The notes beneath the pieces are model-generated. The model made no database searches. It was not told the DNA's origin and saw nothing but the letters and a program-made list of their open reading frames with translations. The translations under genes and the position numbers were made by a program. DNA of 64,000 nucleotides from Alcaligenaceae bacterium. Lineage in GTDB: Bacteria > Pseudomonadota > Gammaproteobacteria > Burkholderiales > Burkholderiaceae_B. Of this stretch, positions 31,917 to 39,824 are shown piece after piece (within the stretch, counting starts at the first letter, position 1; every line of letters begins with the position of its first letter). The DNA is taken from NCBI GenBank assembly GCA_013416485.1, contig JACCEO010000005.1, positions 163,697 to 227,696 of the forward strand. Reading direction: 5' to 3'.

Positions 31917-32711
31917 TTATACCGCCACAGGTGCTTTGATGTGGGGATGATGTTGGTAATCAGTGATTTCGAAGTCTTCGTAGCGGTAATCAAACAGCGA
32001 TGCTGGCTTGCGCTTGATGATTAGCTTCGGGTAGGGGTAAGGTTCGCGTGATAGCTGTAGAGCGACCTGTTCCATGTGGTTGCTATATAAATGGCAGTCG
32101 CCGCCGGTCCAGATGAAGTCGCCAACGTCTAGATTGCATTGCTGTGCCACCATATGGGTTAGCAGGGCATAGCTGGCAATATTGAATGGCACGCCCAGGA
32201 AAATATCGGCACTGCGTTGATACAGCTGACAGGATAACTTGCCATCAGCAACGTAGAACTGGAAGAAGGCATGGCACGGTGGTAAGGCCATGTTGTGTAG
32301 TTCACCAACGTTCCAGGCCGATACGATCAGGCGTCGGGAGTCCGGGTTTTGTTGTATTTGTTCTAGGACCTGGCTGATTTGGTCAATGTGACGACCATCA
32401 GGGGTAGGCCAAGAGCGCCACTGTACGCCGTATACCGGGCCTAGGTCACCATCGGGTGCAGCCCATTCATTCCAGATACTGACGCCATTTTCTTGCAGCC
32501 AGCGTACATTCGAGCTGCCGCTAAGAAACCATAGCAATTCGATAAAGATGCTTTTGGTGTGTAGTTTTTTGGTGGTGACCAGCGGGAACCCTTGCGACAG
32601 ATCAAAGCGCATTTGATGACCAAACACAGATAACGTACCAGTGCCGGTGCGGTCAGTTTTCAGTTGGCCGTGTTCATACACATGTCGCATAAGGTCTTCG
32701 TACTGCTGCAT
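31917..32711 (-). CDS. thyA: Thymidylate synthase
   Basis: Methylates dUMP to dTMP using methylenetetrahydrofolate. At 264 residues it matches the short E. coli-type enzyme. The catalytic cysteine is in [12 protein letters not shown], with the substrate-binding [13 protein letters not shown] and [20 protein letters not shown] blocks. It sits between the OsmC-like gene (2 bases) and folA (6 bases), all apparently one operon. Confidence 0.98.
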   Translation of the reverse strand: MQQYEDLMRHVYEHGQLKTDRTGTGTLSVFGHQMRFDLSQGFPLVTTKKLHTKSIFIELLWFLSGSSNVRWLQENGVSIWNEWAAPDGDLGPVYGVQWRSWPTPDGRHIDQISQVLEQIQQNPDSRRLIVSAWNVGELHNMALPPCHAFFQFYVADGKLSCQLYQRSADIFLGVPFNIASYALLTHMVAQQCNLDVGDFIWTGGDCHLYSNHMEQVALQLSREPYPYPKLIIKRKPASLFDYRYEDFEITDYQHHPHIKAPVAV

Positions 32712-32713
32712 GG

Positions 32714-33136
32714 TCAGTGCTCCTGGATGTGCACTGTGTGCGTAATTTCTGCGGTTTTAGCCAACATGGCAGAGGCCGAGCAGTATTTGTCGTGGGACAG
32801 TTGTACAGCACGCTCTACAGCTGATACTGACAGGTTTTTTCCGGTAACGACAAAGTCAAAGTGGATACGAGTAAAAACTTTAGGGTCAGTGTCCGCACGC
32901 TCGGAGGTCAGTTTTACTTGGCAGCCGGTGACATCGTGGCGACCGCGTTTAAGTATTAAAACGACATCGTAAGCCGCACAGCCGCCTGCGCCTGCCAGCA
33001 TCATTTCCATAGGGCGAGGAGCAAGGTTATGCCCACCGCCTTCGGGAGCGCCGTCCATAGTGGCGACGTGACCGCTACCTGTTCGTGCAACGAACAACAT
33101 TCCCTGGGGGCCACCCCAATCTATCGTGCATTCCAT
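32714..33136 (-). CDS. OsmC/YhfA-family protein
   Basis: OsmC-fold protein, probably a thiol-dependent peroxidase or a YhfA-like relative. The ATG at 33136 has AGGA 7 bases upstream and starts [18 protein letters not shown]; an upstream ATG frame is rejected. Two cysteines are visible, in [14 protein letters not shown] and [10 protein letters not shown]; the pattern matches the peroxidatic and resolving cysteines of the family. 140 residues, normal. First gene of osmC-thyA-folA and divergent from ccoN. Confidence 0.88.
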   Translation of the reverse strand: MECTIDWGGPQGMLFVARTGSGHVATMDGAPEGGGHNLAPRPMEMMLAGAGGCAAYDVVLILKRGRHDVTGCQVKLTSERADTDPKVFTRIHFDFVVTGKNLSVSAVERAVQLSHDKYCSASAMLAKTAEITHTVHIQEH

Positions 33137-33234
33137 GATTTTTCCTGAATAAGTGCTAGTGTAAATCATCACCGATTCGCCCCAAAAGAGCAAACGTCTA
33201 AACCCGCAATCAGAAAAGGGGGATAGCCCGATAT

Positions 33235-33248
33235 TTGATATAGCTCAA
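33235..33248. promoter_or_regulatory. FNR/ANR-type site upstream of ccoN
   Basis: TTGATATAGCTCAA matches the FNR/ANR consensus TTGAT-N4-ATCAA at nine of ten positions. It lies between the divergent osmC-like and ccoN genes, and cbb3 oxidases are often FNR-controlled. Its centre is only 45 bases before the ccoN start, leaving a very short leader if the site works at -41.5, so the promoter geometry is unclear. Confidence 0.6.
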
Positions 33249-33286
33249 TTACCATTTAGGCGTTTGTCATTACTGAAGGTGAGATC

Positions 33287-34948
33287 GTGGATAACATTAC
33301 TGTCCTACTTTTGACGTTTATTTTATCTGTGACCGGGCTGTTTGTTTTTATCTGGTCGTTGCGAAATCGCTTGTTTGATGACAACCCTTCGGCAGCCAAG
33401 GTTATTTTTAATGAGGGTGAAATTGGCAAGGTTGAAGAGCCGGCTGCCACGCAGGCACAGTTTCAAGCCTTACAGTCCGCTGTGGATGACACTCATCCAT
33501 CTATGGATGACGTCGATCAGGAGCGCATAAAAACCGAACTGGCAGATCGCTTGCAGGCTGACCAATCAACCGCCTATGTGGCATTTGTGTTTTTGGCGTG
33601 TGCCGTTGTCTGGTTGATTTTTGCGTCGCTGGCGGGTTTGATCAGTTCTATCAAACTGCACGAACCTGACTTTCTAACGAATTATGCATGGCTCACATTT
33701 GGGCGCATACGTACCTTACACTTGAATGCTGTCGCTTATGGCTGGGCGCCTATGGCGGCGTTTGGTGTGGCGATTTGGACATTGCCGCGCTTGCTGAAAA
33801 CTCCCTTGCACGGCGGCCGTTTTGCCTTACTTGGTGCCATGTTATGGAATGCCGCCTTGATTGCTGGCTTGGGCAGCATAGGTGCGGGTATCAGCGATGG
33901 CCTGGAGTGGTTGGAAATCCCCTGGCAAATTGACGTGCTATTTGTTGTAGGTGGGGCGTTGATTGGCTTGCCTTTGGTTTTTACTTTGCAAAATCGCAAG
34001 GTCGATCATCTGTACGTATCCATTTGGTATATGGGTGCAGCCTTGTTCTGGTTCCCCGTGCTGTTTTTGATCGGTAATATTCCCGGCCTGCACTTTGGTA
34101 CCCAGCAAGCCACGATGAACTGGTGGTTTGGTCATAACGTCTTGGGTTTGTTTTATACCCCGGTGGCGCTGGCCACAGTCTATTATTTTCTGCCCAAAAT
34201 TATTGGTCGGCCGATACAGTCCTATAACCTGTCTTTACTTGGGTTTTGGGCGCTGGCGTTTTTCTATGGGCAGGTGGGCGGTCACCACTTGATCGGGGGG
34301 CCGGTGCCAGGCTGGCTGATCACCTTATCCATAGTGCAAAGCATGATGATGCTGGTGCCTGTAGTGGCTTTCTCGGTCAATATGCACCTGACTATGCGGG
34401 GTAACTTTAAAACTCTGATTTATTCACCCACTCTGCGTTTTATCTTGTTGGGTGGAGTCATGTACACGGCAAGTTCGGCCCAGGGCTCGTTTGAAGCGCT
34501 GCGTAGCATCAACACCGTAGTGCACTTTACGCACTTTACGGTGGCACATGCGCATTTGGGGCTGTATGCATTTTTCTCTATGGTCATGTTTGGAGCCATC
34601 TATTTTGTGATGCCGCGCGTTATGTCCTGGGAATGGCCTTATCCCAAACTGATTTCGCTGCACTTCTGGTTGGTGGTTGTTGGTTTTGGTATTTACTTTA
34701 TAGGCCTGTCCATAGGTGGTTGGTTGCAAGGCGTTGCCATGTTGGATGCTTCCGTACCCTTTATGGAGTCTGTGCGTTTGACCATCCCTTACCTGGAATC
34801 ACGCAGTATAGGTGGCGCCCTGATGACCCTGGGGCACCTGGTTTTTGCCTTGCATTTTGTCATGATGGCTTTGCGTAATGGTCCCAAACGGATAGGGGCC
34901 GCGCTGTTTTATCAGCGTAAGAACGTTAGCGTTACACAAGGAGCCTAA
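33287..34948 (+). CDS. ccoN: cbb3-type oxidase catalytic subunit with CcoS-like N-terminus
   Basis: Subunit I of a cbb3-type haem-copper oxidase. The start is a GTG with GAAGGTGA upstream. Residues 1-45 (one helix, then FIWSLRNRLFDD and AAKVIFNEGE) resemble the small assembly protein CcoS; residues 45-100 form a linker, and the CcoN core follows. The core keeps a CuB-ligand histidine in WWFGHNVLGLFY, the tyrosine six residues before the HH pair in FFYGQVGGHHLIGG, and haem-ligand histidines in VAHAHLG. At 553 residues it is about 70 longer than a usual CcoN. ccoO begins 2 bases later. Family sure; the fusion is an inference. Confidence 0.9.
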   Translation: MDNITVLLLTFILSVTGLFVFIWSLRNRLFDDNPSAAKVIFNEGEIGKVEEPAATQAQFQALQSAVDDTHPSMDDVDQERIKTELADRLQADQSTAYVAFVFLACAVVWLIFASLAGLISSIKLHEPDFLTNYAWLTFGRIRTLHLNAVAYGWAPMAAFGVAIWTLPRLLKTPLHGGRFALLGAMLWNAALIAGLGSIGAGISDGLEWLEIPWQIDVLFVVGGALIGLPLVFTLQNRKVDHLYVSIWYMGAALFWFPVLFLIGNIPGLHFGTQQATMNWWFGHNVLGLFYTPVALATVYYFLPKIIGRPIQSYNLSLLGFWALAFFYGQVGGHHLIGGPVPGWLITLSIVQSMMMLVPVVAFSVNMHLTMRGNFKTLIYSPTLRFILLGGVMYTASSAQGSFEALRSINTVVHFTHFTVAHAHLGLYAFFSMVMFGAIYFVMPRVMSWEWPYPKLISLHFWLVVVGFGIYFIGLSIGGWLQGVAMLDASVPFMESVRLTIPYLESRSIGGALMTLGHLVFALHFVMMALRNGPKRIGAALFYQRKNVSVTQGA

Positions 34949-34950
34949 TC

Positions 34951-35562
34951 ATGGAAAGCGAATACAAATTGTTAGGCGGCGCTATGGTGACCTTGGCGCT
35001 GGCAACCGCGACCTTGGTTGTTGTGCCGTATCTGCAGTTATCGACTGTGCCGCCTTCACCAGGCTTGCAGCCATATACCTCTGAACAACTGCGTGGACGT
35101 GATCAATACATAAAAAACGGTTGCGTTTATTGCCATACTCAGCAGCCCAGGGCGGTTTCGCAAGCACCTGATGCCGCGCGAGGCTGGGGGCGAGCGCCTG
35201 TGGCGGGGGATTACTTCTACGACCGACCACACCTGCTGGGAACCATGCGTACTGGGCCAGACTTACTGAATATAGGCGCCAGGCAGCCTAGTGCAGACTG
35301 GCAGTTAGGTCACTTATACCAACCGCGTGCTTATGTGCCAGGCAGCATTATGCCGTCATATCCCTTTATGTTTGAACTGAAAGATAAGGCTGAGCCTGGC
35401 GATAAAGTGGTGAATTTACCGCCTGCTTATGCCCCAATTGGCCAAGTTGTTGTGGCACGACCTGAAGCCAACGATATCGTGGCCTATTTGTTGGCGCTGG
35501 ATCGTACGTATCCGATAGCTCTGCCCCCAGGGTTGGAAGCCGCCAGCACAAATGAGAAATAG
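34951..35562 (+). CDS. ccoO: cbb3-type oxidase mono-haem cytochrome c subunit
   Basis: Membrane-anchored mono-haem cytochrome c of the cbb3 oxidase. An N-terminal helix covers about residues 8-28, then a haem-binding CVYCH motif near residue 58. The context RDQYIKNGCVYCHTQQPR and GTMRTGPDLLNIGARQPSAD with the axial methionine likely in PGSIMPSYPFMF are typical of CcoO. Length 203 is normal. It lies 2 bases after ccoN. Confidence 0.94.
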   Translation: MESEYKLLGGAMVTLALATATLVVVPYLQLSTVPPSPGLQPYTSEQLRGRDQYIKNGCVYCHTQQPRAVSQAPDAARGWGRAPVAGDYFYDRPHLLGTMRTGPDLLNIGARQPSADWQLGHLYQPRAYVPGSIMPSYPFMFELKDKAEPGDKVVNLPPAYAPIGQVVVARPEANDIVAYLLALDRTYPIALPPGLEAASTNEK

Positions 35563-35615
35563 TTCAGGTGCTGCGATAGCAGCATTGCCACACCACGTTG
35601 CAGTCGGAGGTCACG

Positions 35616-36212
35616 ATGTCAGATCCTACTAAAAAAACCCAAGCGCAACAGCGCGAAAAGCCCGAACCCTACGAGGGTACCCGACCAATACCGTGGCTAG
35701 TGATTCTGTTGGTGGCAGGTATCTTTATCTGGTCTATCGCTTATATCTGGTTTACCCATCAAACCTTACCTCCTGAATATGGCGATAGGCGTACAGCCGC
35801 AGACTTTCAGGTTGCGGCATCCAGCCAGAGCGGCATAGTAGATGGTGGGCAAATTTATACGGCTCAGTGTCTGGCTTGTCACCAAGCAACTGGTGCAGGT
35901 TTGGCTGGGGTGTTTCCCCCGCTGGCAGGTTCTGAGTGGGTTACCGGTAAAGATAGTTTAGTCACACAAATTGTATTGCACGGTCTTGAAGGCGAAATCA
36001 CTGTCGAAGGCGTCAAGTACAACGGACAAATGCCCATGTTCAAAGATAAGTTGAACGATGCTGAAATTGCTGCGGTTATCAGCCATATACGCAGTAGCTT
36101 TGGCAACACCGCGTCAGCCGTCACAGCCGACCACGTGGCTGAGGCGAGGGCCGCAACTCAGGAACAAACCACCCCTTGGCAAGGCGAAGCCGCATTGGCT
36201 GCCTACAAATAG
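35616..36212 (+). CDS. ccoP: Mono-haem CcoP-like cytochrome c subunit
   Basis: Third oxidase subunit, but short. I use the ATG at 35616 because GGAGG lies 5 bases before it. One helix (about residues 24-46, PWLVILLVAGIFIWSIAYIW) is followed by a single cytochrome c domain with one haem motif CLACH and a likely axial methionine in YNGQMPMFKDKLND. Typical CcoP is about 300 residues with two haems; here only one is present in 198 residues. The 53-base gap to ccoO holds no other gene. Confidence 0.83.
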   Translation: MSDPTKKTQAQQREKPEPYEGTRPIPWLVILLVAGIFIWSIAYIWFTHQTLPPEYGDRRTAADFQVAASSQSGIVDGGQIYTAQCLACHQATGAGLAGVFPPLAGSEWVTGKDSLVTQIVLHGLEGEITVEGVKYNGQMPMFKDKLNDAEIAAVISHIRSSFGNTASAVTADHVAEARAATQEQTTPWQGEAALAAYK

Positions 36213-36242
36213 TTTGGGTGTGCGCATGGAAACCGATCCGTC

Positions 36243-36884
36243 ATGAGGCTGGTCTTATCTTTGGCTTTGGTAGTGATCCTGGGGGTTGCAGCATTTTGGT
36301 TTCAAACCGATGGGTTTTCCGTAGTGACGACCGAAGCGGCTAGGCGTGCAGATATTATCAAGCAGCCGCGCCAGATTCCTGATGCGGTATTGCAGGCGAG
36401 TAATAATCACAATGTGGGTTTGCTAGATGACTTGGCTAGCGATGGCCGGGTGGCTGTGATTAACTTTATGTATACGCGTTGCCCGTCGATTTGCACCACT
36501 ATGGGTGCTGAATTTCAGCGTCTGCAGGATCAAATTCTAGAGCAAGGTTGGGGCGATCAAATACGTTTGATCAGCATTAGTTTTGATCCGGCAGACACTG
36601 CACGCTGGCTAGGGCGCTACCAAGAGCAAATGGGTGTGAATCCTGGCGTCTGGCAGGCTATGTTGGCCAGTGACCAAGTGCAGCGCAATGCGTTGTTGCA
36701 GGCCTTTGGCATTATTGTTGTTCCCGCACCTATGGGGCAATTTGAACACAATGGCGCTTACCACATCGTCACACCCGACGGGCTTTTGCGACGTATTGTA
36801 GATTTAGAGGATAGCGTAATGCTGTTGTCGCACTTGCAGTCTTATGCTCGGCGCGATAAGCAGGTAAAGGTGGTGCAGCCATGA
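36243..36884 (+). CDS. SCO1/SenC-type copper chaperone
   Basis: Membrane-anchored thioredoxin-like protein that helps insert copper into oxidases. An N-terminal helix (residues 4-20) is followed by the SCO domain with the copper-ligand cysteines in TRCPSICTT (CxxxC) and a candidate third-ligand histidine in NGAYHIVTPDG. Length 213 is normal. It follows the oxidase subunits by 30 bases and overlaps the next gene by 4 bases (ATGA). Cbb3 oxidases lack CuA, so a role at CuB is the likelier one here. Confidence 0.88.
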   Translation: MRLVLSLALVVILGVAAFWFQTDGFSVVTTEAARRADIIKQPRQIPDAVLQASNNHNVGLLDDLASDGRVAVINFMYTRCPSICTTMGAEFQRLQDQILEQGWGDQIRLISISFDPADTARWLGRYQEQMGVNPGVWQAMLASDQVQRNALLQAFGIIVVPAPMGQFEHNGAYHIVTPDGLLRRIVDLEDSVMLLSHLQSYARRDKQVKVVQP

Positions 36885-37477
36885 CAGTGCAGCGTGAACG
36901 TTACTTAGGCTTACTATTGTTAGTGCTGGCTTTAGGGTTTAAGCAGCCCTTAACGCGCAGTATGTCCTTGCATATGTTGGTCCATATTCCTTTGATACTT
37001 GCTGCTGGCTGGTTTATGGGGGGGAGCCTCTTAGCGACTTGGCTGTGTCGACGCGGTGTTGTGGCGCGTATCGGTACGCAATCATCATATGGCTATAACG
37101 AGCAAGGCATACCAGGGTTACTGTTGGTCTTGTTAGTGAGCGCGTGGTGGATGTTGCCACGTTCTTTGGATGATGTGTTGATGTCGTCCTATTACGATGT
37201 TTGGAAGTTCATTAGTGTGTTTTTGACTGGCATGGTGGTGCGAGACTCCATTGCTCGGGCAAATCGCATAGTGTTGTTATTCTTTTTAGGTAATTTTTGC
37301 TGGATGACGGCAATTGTGGGCTTGCTTTATCAAGAGCACAGTAGTCGTTTGTGCAATTTTTATTTGCTAAGCGACCAAGAGCAGACCGGACTTGGGCTGG
37401 TTATACTGGCTATAGCCTTACCCTTAGTCTGGCTTTTTCTTGAGCGCGACAGGGTCAAGCTGTATTTGCGTCACTAG
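36881..37477 (+). CDS. Membrane protein, probable divergent CtaG_Caa3-like copper-insertion factor
   Basis: A 198-residue protein with about six hydrophobic segments and no confident family at first sight. Three pieces resemble CtaG_Caa3 (cytochrome oxidase assembly) proteins: LHMLVHIPLILAAG (compare the HMxxH helix of that family), WWMLPRSLDDVLMSSYYDVW with the following helix, and SDQEQTGLGLVILAI (compare the DQxxxG helix). It overlaps the SCO gene by 4 bases and precedes coq7 by 11. The role in CuB insertion is inferred from this resemblance and from position. Confidence 0.6.
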   Translation: MTVQRERYLGLLLLVLALGFKQPLTRSMSLHMLVHIPLILAAGWFMGGSLLATWLCRRGVVARIGTQSSYGYNEQGIPGLLLVLLVSAWWMLPRSLDDVLMSSYYDVWKFISVFLTGMVVRDSIARANRIVLLFFLGNFCWMTAIVGLLYQEHSSRLCNFYLLSDQEQTGLGLVILAIALPLVWLFLERDRVKLYLRH

Positions 37478-37488
37478 GAAAGCGTCTT

Positions 37489-38175
37489 ATGGTTATTGAT
37501 AATGTACCGACCAAGTCGGGTTTTGCGCGTCGTACCGGTGTAGTGGATGGGGTGTTATCTGAACTGGGTCGTGCTATGCAAGTTTTGGCGGGAACTATGC
37601 CTGCGGCTAGGCCTAACCCTGCTGGGCCCGTGTCAGCTATAGATACCAGCACCGATGCCTTAACCGATGAACAACAGCGGCATGCCGCTGGATTGATGCG
37701 TGTTAACCATGTGGGTGAAATTTGTGCCCAGGCTTTATATCGTGGTCAGGCGGTATTTTGTCGCGATGCAGCAATTCAGAAGATTTTATTGGAAGCTGCT
37801 GCCGAAGAGGTCGACCATCTAGTGTGGTGTAACGACAGATTGCTTGAGTTGAATAGTCGACCCAGTGTTTTTAACCCTTTGTGGTACATCAGTTCTTTTT
37901 CGTTGGGACTGCTGGCAGGGCGTGCGGGTGTGGGTAAGAATTTAGGGTTTATGGCAGAAACAGAACGCCAGGTTGAAGACCACCTAGAGCGTCATTTACA
38001 GGACTTACCCCTGATAGATCAGCGTTCTCGCGCCATAGTTACCCAAATGCGCGATGATGAAATCCAGCATAGAACGACCGCTGAGCATCATGGGGCCCAA
38101 GCCTTGCCTAGCGTGATCAAGCTGGCAATGAAAGCCATGTCCAAGGTAATGACAACGACGGCATATCGTATATAG
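37489..38175 (+). CDS. coq7: 2-polyprenyl-3-methyl-6-methoxy-1,4-benzoquinol hydroxylase
   Basis: Di-iron hydroxylase of ubiquinone synthesis. Iron ligands appear in the expected order: MRVNHVGEICAQALYRGQ (Glu), EAAAEEVDHLVWCN (ExxH), AETERQVEDHLERHL (Glu) and DDEIQHRTTAEHHG (ExxH). Length 228 is normal, with a Pro/Ala-rich leader of about 55 residues. AGGA stands about 8 bases before the ATG. It is placed at the end of the oxidase operon, linking quinone supply to respiration. Confidence 0.94.
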   Translation: MVIDNVPTKSGFARRTGVVDGVLSELGRAMQVLAGTMPAARPNPAGPVSAIDTSTDALTDEQQRHAAGLMRVNHVGEICAQALYRGQAVFCRDAAIQKILLEAAAEEVDHLVWCNDRLLELNSRPSVFNPLWYISSFSLGLLAGRAGVGKNLGFMAETERQVEDHLERHLQDLPLIDQRSRAIVTQMRDDEIQHRTTAEHHGAQALPSVIKLAMKAMSKVMTTTAYRI

Positions 38176-38190
38176 GCAATAATGCTGGCG

Positions 38191-38245
38191 CAAAACAGCC
38201 CAAGGGTTTATACTTAATGACGTTGTGGCTGTTTTGTGTTTTATC
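38191..38245 (+). terminator. Long-loop terminator candidate after coq7
   Basis: CAAAACAGCC pairs perfectly with GGCTGTTTTG (10 bases) across a 26-base loop, followed by TGTTTTAT. It begins 15 bases after the coq7 stop. Confidence 0.6.
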
Positions 38246-38300
38246 TGTGTATTTAAAAAGTAACAAAACAACATTTTTGCCACAAAACTGCATTTTTATC

Positions 38301-38329
38301 TTGCATTGCACAAAAAGCAGTTATATACT
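38301..38329 (+). promoter_or_regulatory. Sigma-70 promoter of the small RNA
   Basis: TTGCAT (38301-38306) and TATACT (38324-38329) with an ideal 17-base spacer. The predicted transcription start is about 38336-38338. No protein start follows for 300 bases; a terminator does. Confidence 0.75.
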
Positions 38330-38336
38330 TTAGTTA

Positions 38337-38483
38337 TTGGAAGTCGCAGCGTGATTGCAACGGGAAAAACCCTAGCACACAGGCTCAGGTTCTTACCTTA
38401 GTAGCCCGACTTGCCCCGGTTGTCTCCTCCACCCTCCTCCTTTGGTGGATTTAACCCGAGATCTTACGATCTCGGGTTTTTTT
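38337..38483 (+). ncRNA. Putative trans-acting small RNA with anti-Shine-Dalgarno loop
   Basis: About 147 nt between a promoter (38301-38329) and a strong terminator (38455-38485), with no plausible reading frame. A 5' segment AAGTCG (38341-38346) can pair with CGACTT (38407-38412), enclosing a small GGG/CCC hairpin. Next comes a stem TCCACC/GGTGGA (38428-38433, 38444-38449) whose 10-base loop is CTCCTCCTTT; a second CTCCTCC lies at 38424-38430. The loop contains CCTCCTTT, the same letters as the 3' tail of 16S rRNA, so it could pair with Shine-Dalgarno sequences. It recalls CUCCUCC-loop small RNAs and an Rfam betaproteobacterial toxic small RNA family, but I cannot confirm membership. Confidence 0.72.
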
Positions 38484-38485
38484 TT
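38455..38485 (+). terminator. Rho-independent terminator of the small RNA
   Basis: Perfect 9-base stem CCCGAGATC/GATCTCGGG with a TTAC loop followed by nine T residues: a textbook intrinsic terminator. Confidence 0.93.
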
Positions 38486-38634
38486 GATTTTTTCCTAAAA
38501 GAATATGTCTTGTTGCACTTCTTTAGTGCGATTACGACCCGTAGTTACAAATTCATTGGATAATACGGATTGTTTTTAAGACCGATGTGTGTAGATCATT
38601 TTTCATCGGTCACGTCATCATTCATGGGGATGCT
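38486..38634. other. Gap between the small RNA and the polysaccharide genes
   Basis: AT-rich sequence between the small RNA terminator and the first polysaccharide gene. It presumably holds the promoter of that operon, but I see no convincing -35/-10 pair, operator or hairpin. The left part of the whole 38176-38634 gene-free region holds the coq7 terminator, the small RNA promoter and the small RNA, each listed separately. Confidence 0.4.
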
Positions 38635-39774
38635 GTGATTTCGCCTCACCTTTGGGAATCTTTCACCTGGGTTTATATTTGTATAGTCGCGTTTGGCGTT
38701 GGGGGACTCATTGTTGTCTCGGAGCGCTGGCATGGCCGTTATACCGGCGACAGCGATTTACATAAACCACAGGCTAGCCATGTACGCTCTACCCCGCGTG
38801 TGGGTGGTTTGGCGGTTGTGGCAGGTAGTCTGGCAGGCTTGTTGGTGCTGGGCCCTAGCAATATGACGCTAACCTGGTTATGGCCGGTGTTATTTATTTC
38901 GGCTATGCCAGTGTTTGTTGCAGGCCTATTGGAAGACATTACTAAAGACGTAGGGTCAGGTAAGCGTTTGCTGGCGGCTTTTGCGTCGGCAGCGATCGCC
39001 TGGTGGTTATTGGGTGGAGTGTCGCGAGTAGGCCTGGGTTGGGCGGACTGGATACTATCTTATTGGCCTATTTCTTTACTGTTCACTATGGTGGCAGTGG
39101 GTGGCTGTACCCATGCACTGAATATTATTGACGGTATGAATGGTCTGGCAGGCATGATAGCCACGCTGATGGCCTTGTCGCTGGCGCTAGTCGCATTGCA
39201 AGTCCAGGATATTCCTATATTTTTAATTGCTGCTGCCTTGGCGTCGGCCACTTTAGGGTTCCTGGTCTGGAACTTTCCGTTCGGACGGGTATTTCTGGGC
39301 GATGGCGGGGCATACTTCCTGGGCTTTATGCTGGCCGAATTGGCTGTGCAATTGGTGGTGCGTAATCCTAGCGTATCGCCATTTTATGCATTGGCGGTAT
39401 TGTTCTATCCTGTTTTTGAAACCATGTTCTCGATTTGGCGGCGCCGCTTCAAGCGTGGTACGCCGGTAGATCAACCTGATGCCTTGCACCTGCACCAGTT
39501 GGTATTTCGCCGTTTGGTAAGGGTTACGTTCAGCCGTGACGGACGCCATGCGGTACCCGCGTTGTGTAATGCCATGACGTCACCCTATCTGTGGGTGCTG
39601 GCCTTGATAGGGCTGGTGCCTGCCACCATTTGGTGGGACAACGCCTGGGCCTTGTGCGCCAGTTTGGTGGTGTTTGCCTTTGTATATATCTGGTTGTACC
39701 GCAGGCTGGTGTCTTGGCGCAGGCCAGCCTGGTTGTTGTTGCCTTCGCTGGGCCGCAGCAAGCGCCGCAAATAA
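38635..39774 (+). CDS. WecA/WbpL-type undecaprenyl-phosphate sugar-phosphate transferase
   Basis: Initiating enzyme that moves an N-acetylated sugar-1-phosphate from a UDP-sugar to undecaprenyl phosphate. About eleven hydrophobic helices; the PNPT motifs DLHKPQASHVRSTPRVGGLA, NIIDGMNGLAGM (catalytic Asp region) and FLGDGGAYFLGF are clear, as is the basic RRRFKRGTPVDQPDALHLHQ loop. The start is uncertain: a GTG at 38635 with GGGGA upstream (379 residues) or a GTG at 38587. First gene of the polysaccharide cluster. Which sugar is used cannot be told. Confidence 0.88.
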   Translation: MISPHLWESFTWVYICIVAFGVGGLIVVSERWHGRYTGDSDLHKPQASHVRSTPRVGGLAVVAGSLAGLLVLGPSNMTLTWLWPVLFISAMPVFVAGLLEDITKDVGSGKRLLAAFASAAIAWWLLGGVSRVGLGWADWILSYWPISLLFTMVAVGGCTHALNIIDGMNGLAGMIATLMALSLALVALQVQDIPIFLIAAALASATLGFLVWNFPFGRVFLGDGGAYFLGFMLAELAVQLVVRNPSVSPFYALAVLFYPVFETMFSIWRRRFKRGTPVDQPDALHLHQLVFRRLVRVTFSRDGRHAVPALCNAMTSPYLWVLALIGLVPATIWWDNAWALCASLVVFAFVYIWLYRRLVSWRRPAWLLLPSLGRSKRRK

Positions 39775-39824
39775 GTGGTTTAGCCGTAAACTAGAACGAT
39801 CAAACGAACAGTTGGAGAATTGAA

